Origin: an uncultured Paludibacter sp.
GTDB lineage: Bacteria > Bacteroidota > Bacteroidia > Bacteroidales > Paludibacteraceae
Direction of reading: 5' to 3'
Assembly: GCA_937897985.1 (NCBI GenBank)
Contig: CALCBD010000065.1
Coordinates: 1 to 64,000 of the forward strand
Length of the DNA stretch: 64,000 nucleotides
The position numbers and the translations under genes were made by a program. A model generated the notes under the pieces. That model did no database searches. It had not been told where the DNA came from and saw only the letters and a program-made list of their open reading frames with translations. This document shows positions 1 through 7,335 of this stretch, one piece after another (positions within the stretch are counted from its first letter, which is position 1; each line of letters begins with the position of its first letter).

Positions 1-315
1 AAGACTTAGGAAATTAAATGTACGACTTAGGAAATAAGATGTAAGACAAAGGAAATTAGATGTAAGACTTAGGAAATTAGATGTAAGACTTAGGAAATTA
101 AATGTACGACTTAGGAAATAAGATGTAAGACAAAGGAAACAAGATGTAAGACATAGGAAATAAGATGTAAGATTAAGGAAACGAGATGTAAGATTAAGGA
201 AACGAGATGTAAGACTTAGGAAATTAGATGTAAGACAAGAGAAACAAGATGTAAGACAAGCGAAATATGATGTAAGACAAAGGAAATATGATGTAAGATA
301 AAAGAAATAAGATAT
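1..315. repeat. 21-bp tandem repeat array, 15 copies
   Basis: Fifteen head-to-tail copies of a 21-bp unit, with copy starts at 1, 22, 43 and so on to 295. Each begins AAGAC or ACGAC (AAGAT in a few), has a central GGAAAT/GGAAAC core and ends in GATGT or AATGT. The array begins at the window edge, so the copy number is a minimum. Variation is concentrated at a few positions, and copies 1-2 match copies 5-6, which suggests duplication of multi-copy blocks. The plus strand has stops in many copies. In one minus-strand frame all 15 copies are open and would read as a seven-residue repeat of the type T-S-x-F-L-[SC]-L, but I find no in-frame ATG upstream of it, so coding is unlikely. Twenty-one bp is two helical turns, so the A-rich tracts fall on one DNA face. 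Confidence 0.95.
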
Positions 316-662
316 GTGATAAATGATATGAAAACTTAAAAAAAAGAAATTGACATTAGAAAATGAAAAATGAAGTTTATTCCATATGTGAAGCACAGTA
401 GCATCCGGAATACGGGAATACGGGAAACTATGAAGCGTATTTATCGAAATGAAAAATTTGTTTGAAGTAAAAAATCTGACTTTTTACTTATGAGAGCCTG
501 AAGTTTGTTGTACATTAACAAACTTAAATCTGTGGAAATCTGATTTCCACCGACAGCCTGATACAGGTTGTATTAACTTAAAAAATTATCAACTGCGAAT
601 GTAACACTGCAACAAAAACAATTTACATTTCAGTGTTGTGTTCGGAAAAAACAACTATGTTT
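316..662. other. non-coding leader with two hairpins
   Basis: AT-rich stretch between the tandem array and the first gene. Two clean hairpins lie side by side: AAGTTTGTT (501-509) with AACAAACTT (517-525), and GTGGAAAT (532-539) with ATTTCCAC (543-550), the second with a 3-nt loop. The phrase AGCCTGA...GTTGTA...ATTAAC occurs twice (about 495-520 and 555-577), so this is a short diverged direct duplication containing hairpins. I see no gene or clear promoter here. Confidence 0.6.
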
Positions 663-2519
663 ATGAAAAAATATTATTATATAATTGTCCTTATGGCAAT
701 TATAATCACATCGTGCGAAAAAACTGATACCGGCAATGACTTTCAAATCGCCAACAACACAGCAGTTGTTGACAATGTAAACAGACCAATCCGACCTATT
801 ATACTCGGAAAACAATTAAACAACCCGTTCAGCGTTAAAAACATGCAAATTGCTTTGGATTCACTTTTAGCAAACAAAGATTCACTCAATGGAAGTATGC
901 GTGCACCGGGGGCATTAAATGATTTTGAGATTAAGGCTACGGATTTGTATATCAGATACCTGCCAAAAGACAGTGCAGAATATCGTACCTTAATGAACGA
1001 TACATCGTTAACGCTGTTCGACTTTCCGCTCGATTACGAACTAAAACAGGTTGGCGAGTACTACAAAGATCCCACTGTAACGGGCGAGTACACCTGGTTA
1101 TAAACAAGGGTTCCGGTAGGATACACACCCCACCCGGGCATTAAGTACGAAGTGCTGGAAGAATTGTTTATACTTGAGCACAGCCCTTATTATTCAGTTG
1201 AAACCGAAACAGACGAAAACGGAATTCAGAAAGCAAAAAGCATTGCAGCGCAAAACACAAACGAAGCTTTACGCGTAGTTCAGACAGTTTCGTTATATCT
1301 GACCGGAAATTTAAAGCAGGACAACAAAGATAAAAACACCTATACTAATAATGTAAAGGGTATGCAGAAAGCAAAAAGCTATGTCACGGTCAGAATATTC
1401 GGAAAAACTATTATTTTAGCTACTTTTTACTACCCGAGCGGGTTTCTGAAAATTAAAGCATATCATACAATGAAGGAAAATGGTGTATACACAACACAAC
1501 CAACAGCAGTGGAAGTTCCGCTGAAAGGGATTAAAATGCATTTCCTGACATGGTTTGAATGGGGCAGTGCTTATACCAATGAGTATGGCTACTACAAATC
1601 GGACGAATCGTATATACTCGACCCGATACATACCATTTATTTCTCGGGCAGAACTAAGGATCAGAAAAACAGCTGGGATATGGACAGAGCAATATGGGGG
1701 TTATGTCTTTGGGTACAGAAGCTTTGTTTAGGTGTACAAAGCAAAGATGACTACAATGCAACTATCGACGAAACAAGCGATGCCTGGGATGCCTGTATTG
1801 CTAACAATATTTTTTATGAATACATGGCTATTTGCGACAGAGAGGGTTTAACCCGCCCATGTCCGAATTTGAAAGTGGCATTAAGCGCAAATGGCGGAGG
1901 CCTGAATGGAACACCTTTATTGCAGAACCATCTTAACATTTACGCAAGTGCTATCATTGCACATCTGGCTATATCATTTTCACCATTGTTTGCATCCTCA
2001 ATTGCATTATTGGCTGCAGCCCCCGATATTGTAATTTCTACAGGGTGGATATCCGGAAATAATCTAATAACTGGTTTTCCTTTTTTATATCGTAATATAT
2101 GGCATGAGTTGACCCATGCTTCGAACTACCAATGTGTGGAACAGCAAAAGGGTTACTGGTATGCTTCCTGTTATTGGTCGGACGTAGTAGGTTCTGAAAT
2201 AGTGCTTGATAACATTTATGGGAAAGAAGGTGATATGAACTGGGAACAGATAGCAATGGTGGAAGGCTGGGCATTCTATAATGAAAAAAGATATGAATCA
2301 AAGTTTTTAAATGGTAAAGAATATAATGGATATAATCAAACTAATTATCCAATGAGTTATATAGATATGTTTTATAATTTGAATTTAATAGGTTGCTCCA
2401 ATACCAATCTCGAAAAATGCCTGACAGCCAAAACCCTTGCTAATTACAGAGATTTATTAATAGAGATTTATCCCTGGTTTACAACTCAAATAACAGATAA
2501 AATTAAGGAATATGAATAG
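663..2519 (+). pseudogene. putative lipoprotein zinc metalloprotease interrupted by an in-frame stop
   Basis: One reading frame runs from ATG 663 to TAG 2517-2519 with a single internal stop, TAA at 1101-1103 (codon 147 of 618). The reading continues smoothly after it (T-R-V-P-V-G-Y-T-P-H...), so a Tyr or similar codon changed to TAA is the simplest explanation. The N-terminus is a lipoprotein signal with lipobox ITSC (Cys18), which favours ATG 663 over the upstream ATG at 633. The C-terminal half carries W-HELTH (His481, Glu482, His485; bases 2103-2117) and a downstream EGWAFYNE (Glu534), the layout of a gluzincin zinc site. Infer a cell-envelope metallopeptidase; the substrate is unknown. 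It is disabled unless the stop is read through, is a sequencing error, or the second half starts internally (GTG 1152). The next gene overlaps its end by 8 bp. Confidence 0.75.
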
Positions 2520-3012
2520 ATTTAAGATATTGTTTTTTTGTACAGCAACAGTTATCATTCTGATTGCCAGCGGATGTGCAAAAGAAACTGAGTATAATAT
2601 GACTTTTTATATTGACAACCAGACAAATAATGATTATTTGGTATATGCTGACAGCTACAGCGATACAGTAATAGTATCAGTTAAATCGAACGCAAAGAAT
2701 TTTCTGATCAGGAAATTTCCGGGTATTCAGCCAAATTATCATTATGAAATAGATGAACATTATAATGTTTATATTTATAATAAGGCAGATTCAACTTATG
2801 CTCGATTTTGGGATAATGCACTTTTTAAACAAGACAATAAGAACGTAATTGATGGTCGTACATTTATTAAATCATCGTATAGTATTTCAAGGAACAGGAA
2901 AAATATGGATGTTTGCGAATATGTGGATATTTTTACCATTAATGACTCCTTAGTTAAATTGATGTGTAAAAACACACATTTAACCGACAGTGTATTTAAA
3001 CTTAAAAAGTAA
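2512..3012 (+). CDS. small lipoprotein, paralogue family copy A
   Basis: 166 aa. Signal peptide with lipobox ASGC (Cys22), then a short all-beta-looking domain. No known family is recognised. It is the first of three close copies (this one, 3093-3593, 4529-5029) that share the pattern 'NQTNN-YLVYADSYSDT-IVSVK' near residues 37-60 and an essentially identical C-terminal tail of about 23 residues ending DSVFKLKK. Its ATG overlaps the end of the metalloprotease-like gene, so the two were probably co-translated. It is probably a periplasmic or outer-membrane-anchored protein. The family could be a partner or inhibitor of the neighbouring protease, but only proximity supports this. Confidence 0.8.
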   Translation: MNRFKILFFCTATVIILIASGCAKETEYNMTFYIDNQTNNDYLVYADSYSDTVIVSVKSNAKNFLIRKFPGIQPNYHYEIDEHYNVYIYNKADSTYARFWDNALFKQDNKNVIDGRTFIKSSYSISRNRKNMDVCEYVDIFTINDSLVKLMCKNTHLTDSVFKLKK

Positions 3013-3020
3013 TGTAAAAA

Positions 3021-3055
3021 AAGTGAGAGTGCGGCTTTTAGTCGCGCTCTCACTT
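3021..3055. repeat. hairpin repeat copy 1 after lipoprotein A
   Basis: A 35-bp imperfect palindrome: AAGTGAGAG pairs with CTCTCACTT around GCG-CTTTTAGT-CGC. It lies 9 bp after the stop of copy A. On the minus strand it is followed by a run of T (plus-strand A-run 3015-3022). On the plus strand no T-run follows, so it is a poor intrinsic terminator for the gene it trails. The same hairpin recurs at 3602-3636 and 5037-5071. Confidence 0.85.
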
Positions 3056-3092
3056 AACTGTTAAAATACAAACATCAACTGAAACAAAGAAT

Positions 3093-3593
3093 ATGAATAA
3101 TTTTAAGGTTTTATTTTTAAGCACGATGGTAATTATTATTTTGATTACCAGTGGCTGTGCAAAAGAAACTGAGTATAACAAAACCATCTATGTTGACAAT
3201 CAGACAAATAATAATTATTTGGTATATGCTGACAGTTATAGCGATACAGTTATTGTTTCGGTTAAAGCAAACGCAAAGGATTTTCTGATTAAGAAGTTCC
3301 CGGGCTTTATGCCTACTTATCATTTCGATATTGCAGAACATTATAATATTTATATTTATAATACCTTAGATTCAACTTATGCACGTTTTGAAGATCATTC
3401 ATTATATAAACAGGATAATATAAGAAGAATTGATGGAAGAATTTTTGTTAAACCTTCGCATAGTTTTACAAAAAATGATAAAAATAAGGAGGTATGCGAA
3501 TATGTAAATATTTATATTATTAATGACTCACTTGTAAAACTAATGTGTAAAAACACACATTTAACCGATAGTGTATTTAAACTTAAAAAGTAA
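3093..3593 (+). CDS. small lipoprotein, paralogue family copy B
   Basis: 166 aa, the closest relative of copy A. Lipobox TSGC (Cys22). Same central pattern and same C-terminal tail. A 36-bp leader segment ending in the start codon region (3065-3100, beginning AATACAAACATC) is shared almost exactly with copy C (4501-4536), so the duplication includes upstream DNA. Most differences from copy A lie in the middle third, between the conserved YADSYSDT block and the tail. Function unknown; envelope lipoprotein. Confidence 0.8.
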   Translation: MNNFKVLFLSTMVIIILITSGCAKETEYNKTIYVDNQTNNNYLVYADSYSDTVIVSVKANAKDFLIKKFPGFMPTYHFDIAEHYNIYIYNTLDSTYARFEDHSLYKQDNIRRIDGRIFVKPSHSFTKNDKNKEVCEYVNIYIINDSLVKLMCKNTHLTDSVFKLKK

Positions 3594-3601
3594 TGTAAAA
3601 A

Positions 3602-3636
3602 AAGTGAGAGCGCGACTTTTAGTCGCGCTCCCACTT
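3602..3636. repeat. hairpin repeat copy 2 after lipoprotein B
   Basis: The same 35-bp palindrome as at 3021. Here the stem is nearly perfect: GTGAGAGCGCGACT pairs with AGTCGCGCTCCCAC across a TTT loop, with one mismatch. It is preceded by an A-run and has no downstream T-run on the plus strand. Confidence 0.85.
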
Positions 3637-3714
3637 ATCCGTTAAAGAAGCAACAAATGAAACATCTGATTTCCGAACTAAATTTTGAAACATTAACTAT
3701 AACGACAAACGACT

Positions 3715-4236
3715 ATGAAGCACATAATTTTTAGTATTTTGATAATGATAACTGTTTTACATTACAGTTGTATTATACCTGATACCCGTTTTACGGATCA
3801 TCATTATATAGTCAATTTAACAGATAAAGAAATCGTCCATGTTCTGTATATCGACGATTCAATGATTCAGTATGATTCATTATCGTTCCATATCAGCGGG
3901 AAATGTGATACCACATTAGAATGGACTTTAAGTGCACTGACCGGATGGGAACCTGACGATTACAGATTGATTGGTTACAAAGATTTTTGGGTTTATAATA
4001 TAACCGATACAACATCTTTACATTGGAAAGTTTTTGAACGGGGATATGAATATAATAGTGAGTCCATTCCTGAAATATTCAACATTGTAGAAAGTGATAT
4101 TAAAGAGAGGGATTGGAAAGAGAATGTAATGAACAGAAGTATCGATTTCTATTTGTCGGTAAACAACAGATTATTAAGTCTCATGCATAAAGATACTACC
4201 ATGTTGCAAAGGTTCAAGGACTATTATCATAAATAA
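3715..4236 (+). CDS. diverged lipoprotein of the same architecture
   Basis: 173 aa with lipobox HYSC (Cys19). It looks like a distant member of the neighbouring family. It keeps the layout of an early 'N-x-T-(D/N)-K/N...VLYIDDS' strand, a central 'D-x-x-VYN-x-x-D-[ST]' segment, and a tail with 'N-x-LLSLMHKDTTML-x-x-F' that parallels 'NDSLVKLMCKNTHLTDSVF' of the copies. It lacks the trailing hairpin. Function unknown. The relationship is inferred from spacing and short matches only. Confidence 0.65.
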   Translation: MKHIIFSILIMITVLHYSCIIPDTRFTDHHYIVNLTDKEIVHVLYIDDSMIQYDSLSFHISGKCDTTLEWTLSALTGWEPDDYRLIGYKDFWVYNITDTTSLHWKVFERGYEYNSESIPEIFNIVESDIKERDWKENVMNRSIDFYLSVNNRLLSLMHKDTTMLQRFKDYYHK

Positions 4237-4284
4237 AAATGTAAAAGAGCTTATTTAAAAAGCTATTTTAAAGATAAATTATGT

Positions 4285-4452
4285 TTCAATTTGTAAGCAT
4301 GCACTTTTGAACGCTAAGTCACGAAGTCGCTACGACACGAAGCAAATCATTTTTTGCGGTTTAGTGCCGTAGCGACTTTCTTTGCAAGCCAAGGGGCAAA
4401 GCCGAGCGGCGTTCAAAAATAATATATACAATAACTAACTTACAATTTGTAA
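4285..4452. mobile_element. small nested inverted-repeat (MITE-like) element
   Basis: Non-coding element with terminal inverted repeats TTTTGAACGC (4305-4314) and GCGTTCAAAA (4409-4418). Inside lies a 15-bp inverted pair, AAGTCGCTACGACAC (4324-4338) against GTGCCGTAGCGACTT (4364-4378), with one mismatch. The 10-mer CAATTTGTAA occurs on both sides (about 4287-4296 and 4443-4452) and could be a target-site footprint. A CTTTTGAGACAGCCTCTT stretch follows near 4470-4490 and resembles insertion-sequence end material. There is no transposase, so it would be a non-autonomous remnant. Confidence 0.55.
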
Positions 4453-4528
4453 TTCCGGGAATATTCACATGGACTTTTGAGACAGCCTCTTAACGGGTAT
4501 AATACAAACATCAACTGAAACAAAGAAT

Positions 4529-5029
4529 ATGAATAATAATAAGATCTTATTTGCAAGCATTCTTTTCATACTCTTGGCATTTTTTACCGGATGTGATCGA
4601 ACACGTCCGTATAATATGACTATCTATGTTAATAACAAAACAAATAATAATTATTTAATCTACGCAGATAGTTATAGTGATACGATTATTGTTTCGGTAA
4701 AAGGGAATGAAAAGGATTTTTTTATAAAGAAATTCCCCTGCACCATGAATACATATGCTGATGACCTATTTGATGAATATAATATTTACATATATAATAC
4801 TGTTGATTCAACTTATGTACATTTCATTGATGACCGGATATACAAAACAGACAATAAAACCACTTTAAATGGTAGAAAATATATTGAAAAAACTACCACT
4901 GTTAACGAAATCCGTATAAATACATTCATAGTGGAGCACGAGTGGAAATACACCATTAATGACTCCTTAGTTAAATTGATGTGTAAAAACACACATTTAA
5001 CCGATAGTGTATTTAAGCTTAAAAAGTGA
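4529..5029 (+). CDS. small lipoprotein, paralogue family copy C
   Basis: 166 aa. Lipobox FTGC (Cys22). It keeps the family core (NKTNNNYLIYADSYSDT) and the common C-terminal tail, but the middle third and residues 24-30 differ more from copies A and B. It has the same leader (4501-4536) as copy B and the same trailing hairpin (5037-5071), so the repeated unit is leader-gene-hairpin. The gap between B and C is filled by the diverged lipoprotein and the inverted-repeat element. Function unknown. Confidence 0.8.
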   Translation: MNNNKILFASILFILLAFFTGCDRTRPYNMTIYVNNKTNNNYLIYADSYSDTIIVSVKGNEKDFFIKKFPCTMNTYADDLFDEYNIYIYNTVDSTYVHFIDDRIYKTDNKTTLNGRKYIEKTTTVNEIRINTFIVEHEWKYTINDSLVKLMCKNTHLTDSVFKLKK

Positions 5030-5036
5030 AGCTAAA

Positions 5037-5071
5037 AAGTGAGAGTGCGGCTTTTAGTCGCGCTCTCACTT
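5037..5071. repeat. hairpin repeat copy 3 after lipoprotein C
   Basis: Third copy of the 35-bp palindrome, nearly identical to the copy at 3021-3055 and 8 bp after the stop of lipoprotein C. Confidence 0.85.
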
Positions 5072-5096
5072 AACGGGATAATGGGCTCCCGCTGAA

Positions 5097-5132
5097 TAAA
5101 AAAACAGCCGGGAATCATTTAAGTCCCGGCTG
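5097..5132 (-). terminator. intrinsic terminator of deoC
   Basis: CAGCCGGGA (5105-5113) pairs with TCCCGGCTG (5124-5132). On the minus strand the stem is followed by seven T residues (plus-strand A-run 5098-5104). It lies 25 bp downstream of the deoC stop, so it ends the minus-strand transcript. Confidence 0.85.
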
Positions 5133-5157
5133 AATAGTAATTTTATTAATCAACACT

Positions 5158-6036
5158 TTAAAAGTATTTCACCTCAGTTCCATTTATCGAAGTCAACAGG
5201 TTGTTGGCAAGGCGGCTGGCACCAAAGCGGAACATTTTGTTGTTCAGCCATTCTTCACCCAGAATGGATTTCACGAGTGTATAATGTTTAACAGCTTCTT
5301 CGGTAGTCGAGATACCTCCGGCCGGTTTATACGAAACTTTAACTCCGGTTTTCCCGTACCATTCTTTAATGGCCTGACACATTACATAAGTCGCTTCGGG
5401 AGTTGCCGCTACCGGCATTTTACCCGTCGATGTTTTAATAAAGTCGGCACCGGCAGCCATCGCAAGAACCGAAGCTTTTTTAATGTTCGAAACGTTTTGC
5501 AAAGCTCCGCTCTCGATAATCACCTTCAGATGTGCATCACGGCATGCAGCTTTAATTTCGGTCAGTTCTTCGTAAACTTCTTCGTATTTACCTTCCAAAA
5601 ACTTACCAATTGAAATGACAACATCAATTTCTGTTGCCCCTTCGAGTACAGCCATTGCAGTTTCGGCAATTTTCACTTCGATAAAAGTCTGCGATGATGG
5701 AAAACCCGCTGACACAGCAGCGATACCAATATTTTCCTTCAGGTTTTCTTTAACAACCTGAACCAATGCAGGATACACACAGATAGCTGCCACATTGGGA
5801 AGTTCGGGGAATTTACTTTTAAACCCGTTTACCTTTTCGGTCATTGATATAATTTCTGCATGCGTATCAGTGCTGTTCAGCGAAGTCAGGTCAATCAGAT
5901 TCAGGCATTTTTTATATACTTCAACGTTGTTGTTTGCTTCGTAATTTTCTGAAATCAGCCTGTCGATATCCGATTTTACGGCTTCTTCGTTTAATTCGCA
6001 GTTGTATTGTTTGAATAAATCGTCAAATTTGCTCAT
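5158..6036 (-). CDS. deoC: deoxyribose-phosphate aldolase
   Basis: 292 aa. Class I aldolase that splits 2-deoxyribose 5-phosphate into glyceraldehyde 3-phosphate and acetaldehyde, the last step of deoxynucleoside catabolism; cytosolic TIM barrel. The Schiff-base lysine is Lys201 in FIKTSTGK, and a second active-site lysine is Lys237 in SYKPAGG. GATEIDVV and the C-terminal FGAS phosphate-binding segment are also present. It is longer than the short bacterial form because of an N-terminal helical extension of about 45 residues. It is the third gene of a minus-strand group after psd and the MazG-like gene (65-bp gap to the latter), with a terminator behind it. Confidence 0.95.
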   Translation of the reverse strand: MSKFDDLFKQYNCELNEEAVKSDIDRLISENYEANNNVEVYKKCLNLIDLTSLNSTDTHAEIISMTEKVNGFKSKFPELPNVAAICVYPALVQVVKENLKENIGIAAVSAGFPSSQTFIEVKIAETAMAVLEGATEIDVVISIGKFLEGKYEEVYEELTEIKAACRDAHLKVIIESGALQNVSNIKKASVLAMAAGADFIKTSTGKMPVAATPEATYVMCQAIKEWYGKTGVKVSYKPAGGISTTEEAVKHYTLVKSILGEEWLNNKMFRFGASRLANNLLTSINGTEVKYF

Positions 6037-6101
6037 TTTATATTATGTATTTAGTTTAAATTGTTTCGTGGATAAAGTGACAAACTGTACCCACATAAAT
6101 A

Positions 6102-6431
6102 TCAGTTATTTAATTTTGGATTATTTTTATGTCGCTCACTATCACGCAGGGTCTTTTTTTGCATATTTGCCAGGAATGCCTCAGTCAGATTTACACCCGT
6201 CTGATTGGCAAGACAAATTAAAACCCACAGTACATCGGCCATTTCGTCGGCAAGTTGCGCTGTTTTGTCCGAATCTTTTGCTGATTGTTCGCCATAGGTT
6301 CTGACAATGACACGGGCAAGTTCACCGACTTCCTCAGTAAGAATAGCCATATTGGTTAATTCACCAAAATAACGGACGCCGTAAGTTTTAATCCATTCAT
6401 CGACTAATTGCTGTGCTTCTTCAATAGTCAT
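6102..6431 (-). CDS. MazG-like nucleotide pyrophosphohydrolase
   Basis: 109 aa, a single-domain all-alpha NTP pyrophosphohydrolase of the MazG-like group, expected to hydrolyse (d)NTPs to NMP and pyrophosphate as a housecleaning enzyme. The metal-binding pattern EEVGEL (near residues 29-34) and the later DEMADVLW (near 63-70) supply the usual E-x-x-E and E-x-x-D acidic residues. It starts 3 bp after the psd stop, so it is co-transcribed with it. Which nucleotide it prefers cannot be read from the sequence. Confidence 0.9.
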   Translation of the reverse strand: MTIEEAQQLVDEWIKTYGVRYFGELTNMAILTEEVGELARVIVRTYGEQSAKDSDKTAQLADEMADVLWVLICLANQTGVNLTEAFLANMQKKTLRDSERHKNNPKLNN

Positions 6432-6434
6432 TTT

Positions 6435-7103
6435 CTATTCATTAAGTCGTGCTATAATGGTTTCATTACCAACAGTATTTTCACCTACCTGTACAAAAAT
6501 TTCGGTATCGACAGGGAAAAAGATATCCACTCTCGAACCGAATTTGATAAATCCGAGATGTTCATTGATGAAACATTCTTTATCGGCATGAGCGTAAGTT
6601 ACGATACGTCGCGCCAATGCACCGGCAATCTGGCGGACTAAAATTCTGGTTTTTAATTCCGACTCAATTACGATGGTCGATCTTTCGTTTTCGGTACTTG
6701 ACTTCGGAAGGAAAGCCGCCATGTGTCGGCCGTCGTGATGCACAGAGCGAATTACTTTTCCTTTGATGGGCACCCAGTTGGCATGCACATTAAAGACTGA
6801 CATAAAGATAGAAACCTGAATTCTTTTGTCACCGAAATACTCATTTTCTTCGACCGGTTCAACTACCACAATGGTACCATCTGCCGGTGCAACCACCAGA
6901 CTCGGATCGTGTATGATAACCCTGCGCGGTGGATTTCTGAAAAAATAGGCGAAAAAAAACAGGAGCAAAGCTGAAACTACAATGTTGATTGCTAATACTA
7001 TTAATTGAAATTTAATGTATATAAACAAATTCATTAACAGTAAAATCAACAGCAATGAGCCTAATATCAGCCGACCCTCTTTATGTATTCTTATGTATCT
7101 CAT
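6435..7103 (-). CDS. psd: phosphatidylserine decarboxylase (short, archaeal-type)
   Basis: 222 aa proenzyme that self-cleaves to a pyruvoyl enzyme and converts phosphatidylserine to phosphatidylethanolamine. The cleavage site is Gly189-Ser190 in FGSRVD, leaving a 33-residue alpha subunit. Two hydrophobic stretches near residues 12-50 should anchor it in the inner membrane. HANWVPIKG and HDGRHMAAF are family signatures. First gene of the psd - mazG-like - deoC group. A pssA neighbour, common in this phylum, is absent here. Confidence 0.92.
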   Translation of the reverse strand: MRYIRIHKEGRLILGSLLLILLLMNLFIYIKFQLIVLAINIVVSALLLFFFAYFFRNPPRRVIIHDPSLVVAPADGTIVVVEPVEENEYFGDKRIQVSIFMSVFNVHANWVPIKGKVIRSVHHDGRHMAAFLPKSSTENERSTIVIESELKTRILVRQIAGALARRIVTYAHADKECFINEHLGFIKFGSRVDIFFPVDTEIFVQVGENTVGNETIIARLNE

Positions 7104-7146
7104 TTTGTATTTTCGGAAACTTGTGTTTATTTATTCATTTTCATAA

Positions 7147-7177
7147 CAAAAGTAAAGAAAAAGTTTCAGCAATGCAA
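7147..7177 (-). promoter_or_regulatory. Bacteroidota-type promoter for psd
   Basis: Read on the minus strand, TACTTTTG (plus 7147-7154) matches the -7 consensus TAnnTTTG, with TTGC (plus 7174-7177) about 20 nt upstream as the -33 element. It lies 44 bp before the psd start. Confidence 0.6.
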
Positions 7178-7215
7178 GGTGTGGCTATAAACTTTTTATT
7201 TCTGACTAAATTGAT

Positions 7216-7223
7216 TAACTTTG
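7216..7223 (+). promoter_or_regulatory. -7 element of a promoter for purB
   Basis: TAACTTTG matches TAnnTTTG. A T-rich CTTTTT about 19 nt upstream is a weak -33. This would give a leader of roughly 105 nt before purB and diverges from the psd promoter. Confidence 0.45.
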
Positions 7224-7335
7224 TGCAATATTTTTACAGCTGTTCAAATTTGTCTGTTTTTTTTCATATCTCTGAACAACAATACATTGACTAATAGTCT
7301 ACTGATTAATTTTCAACACACATCATCAAAAATAT

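Noticed and set aside
1..315. CRISPR array at the window start
   Set aside because: The 21-bp units are directly adjacent with no spacers.
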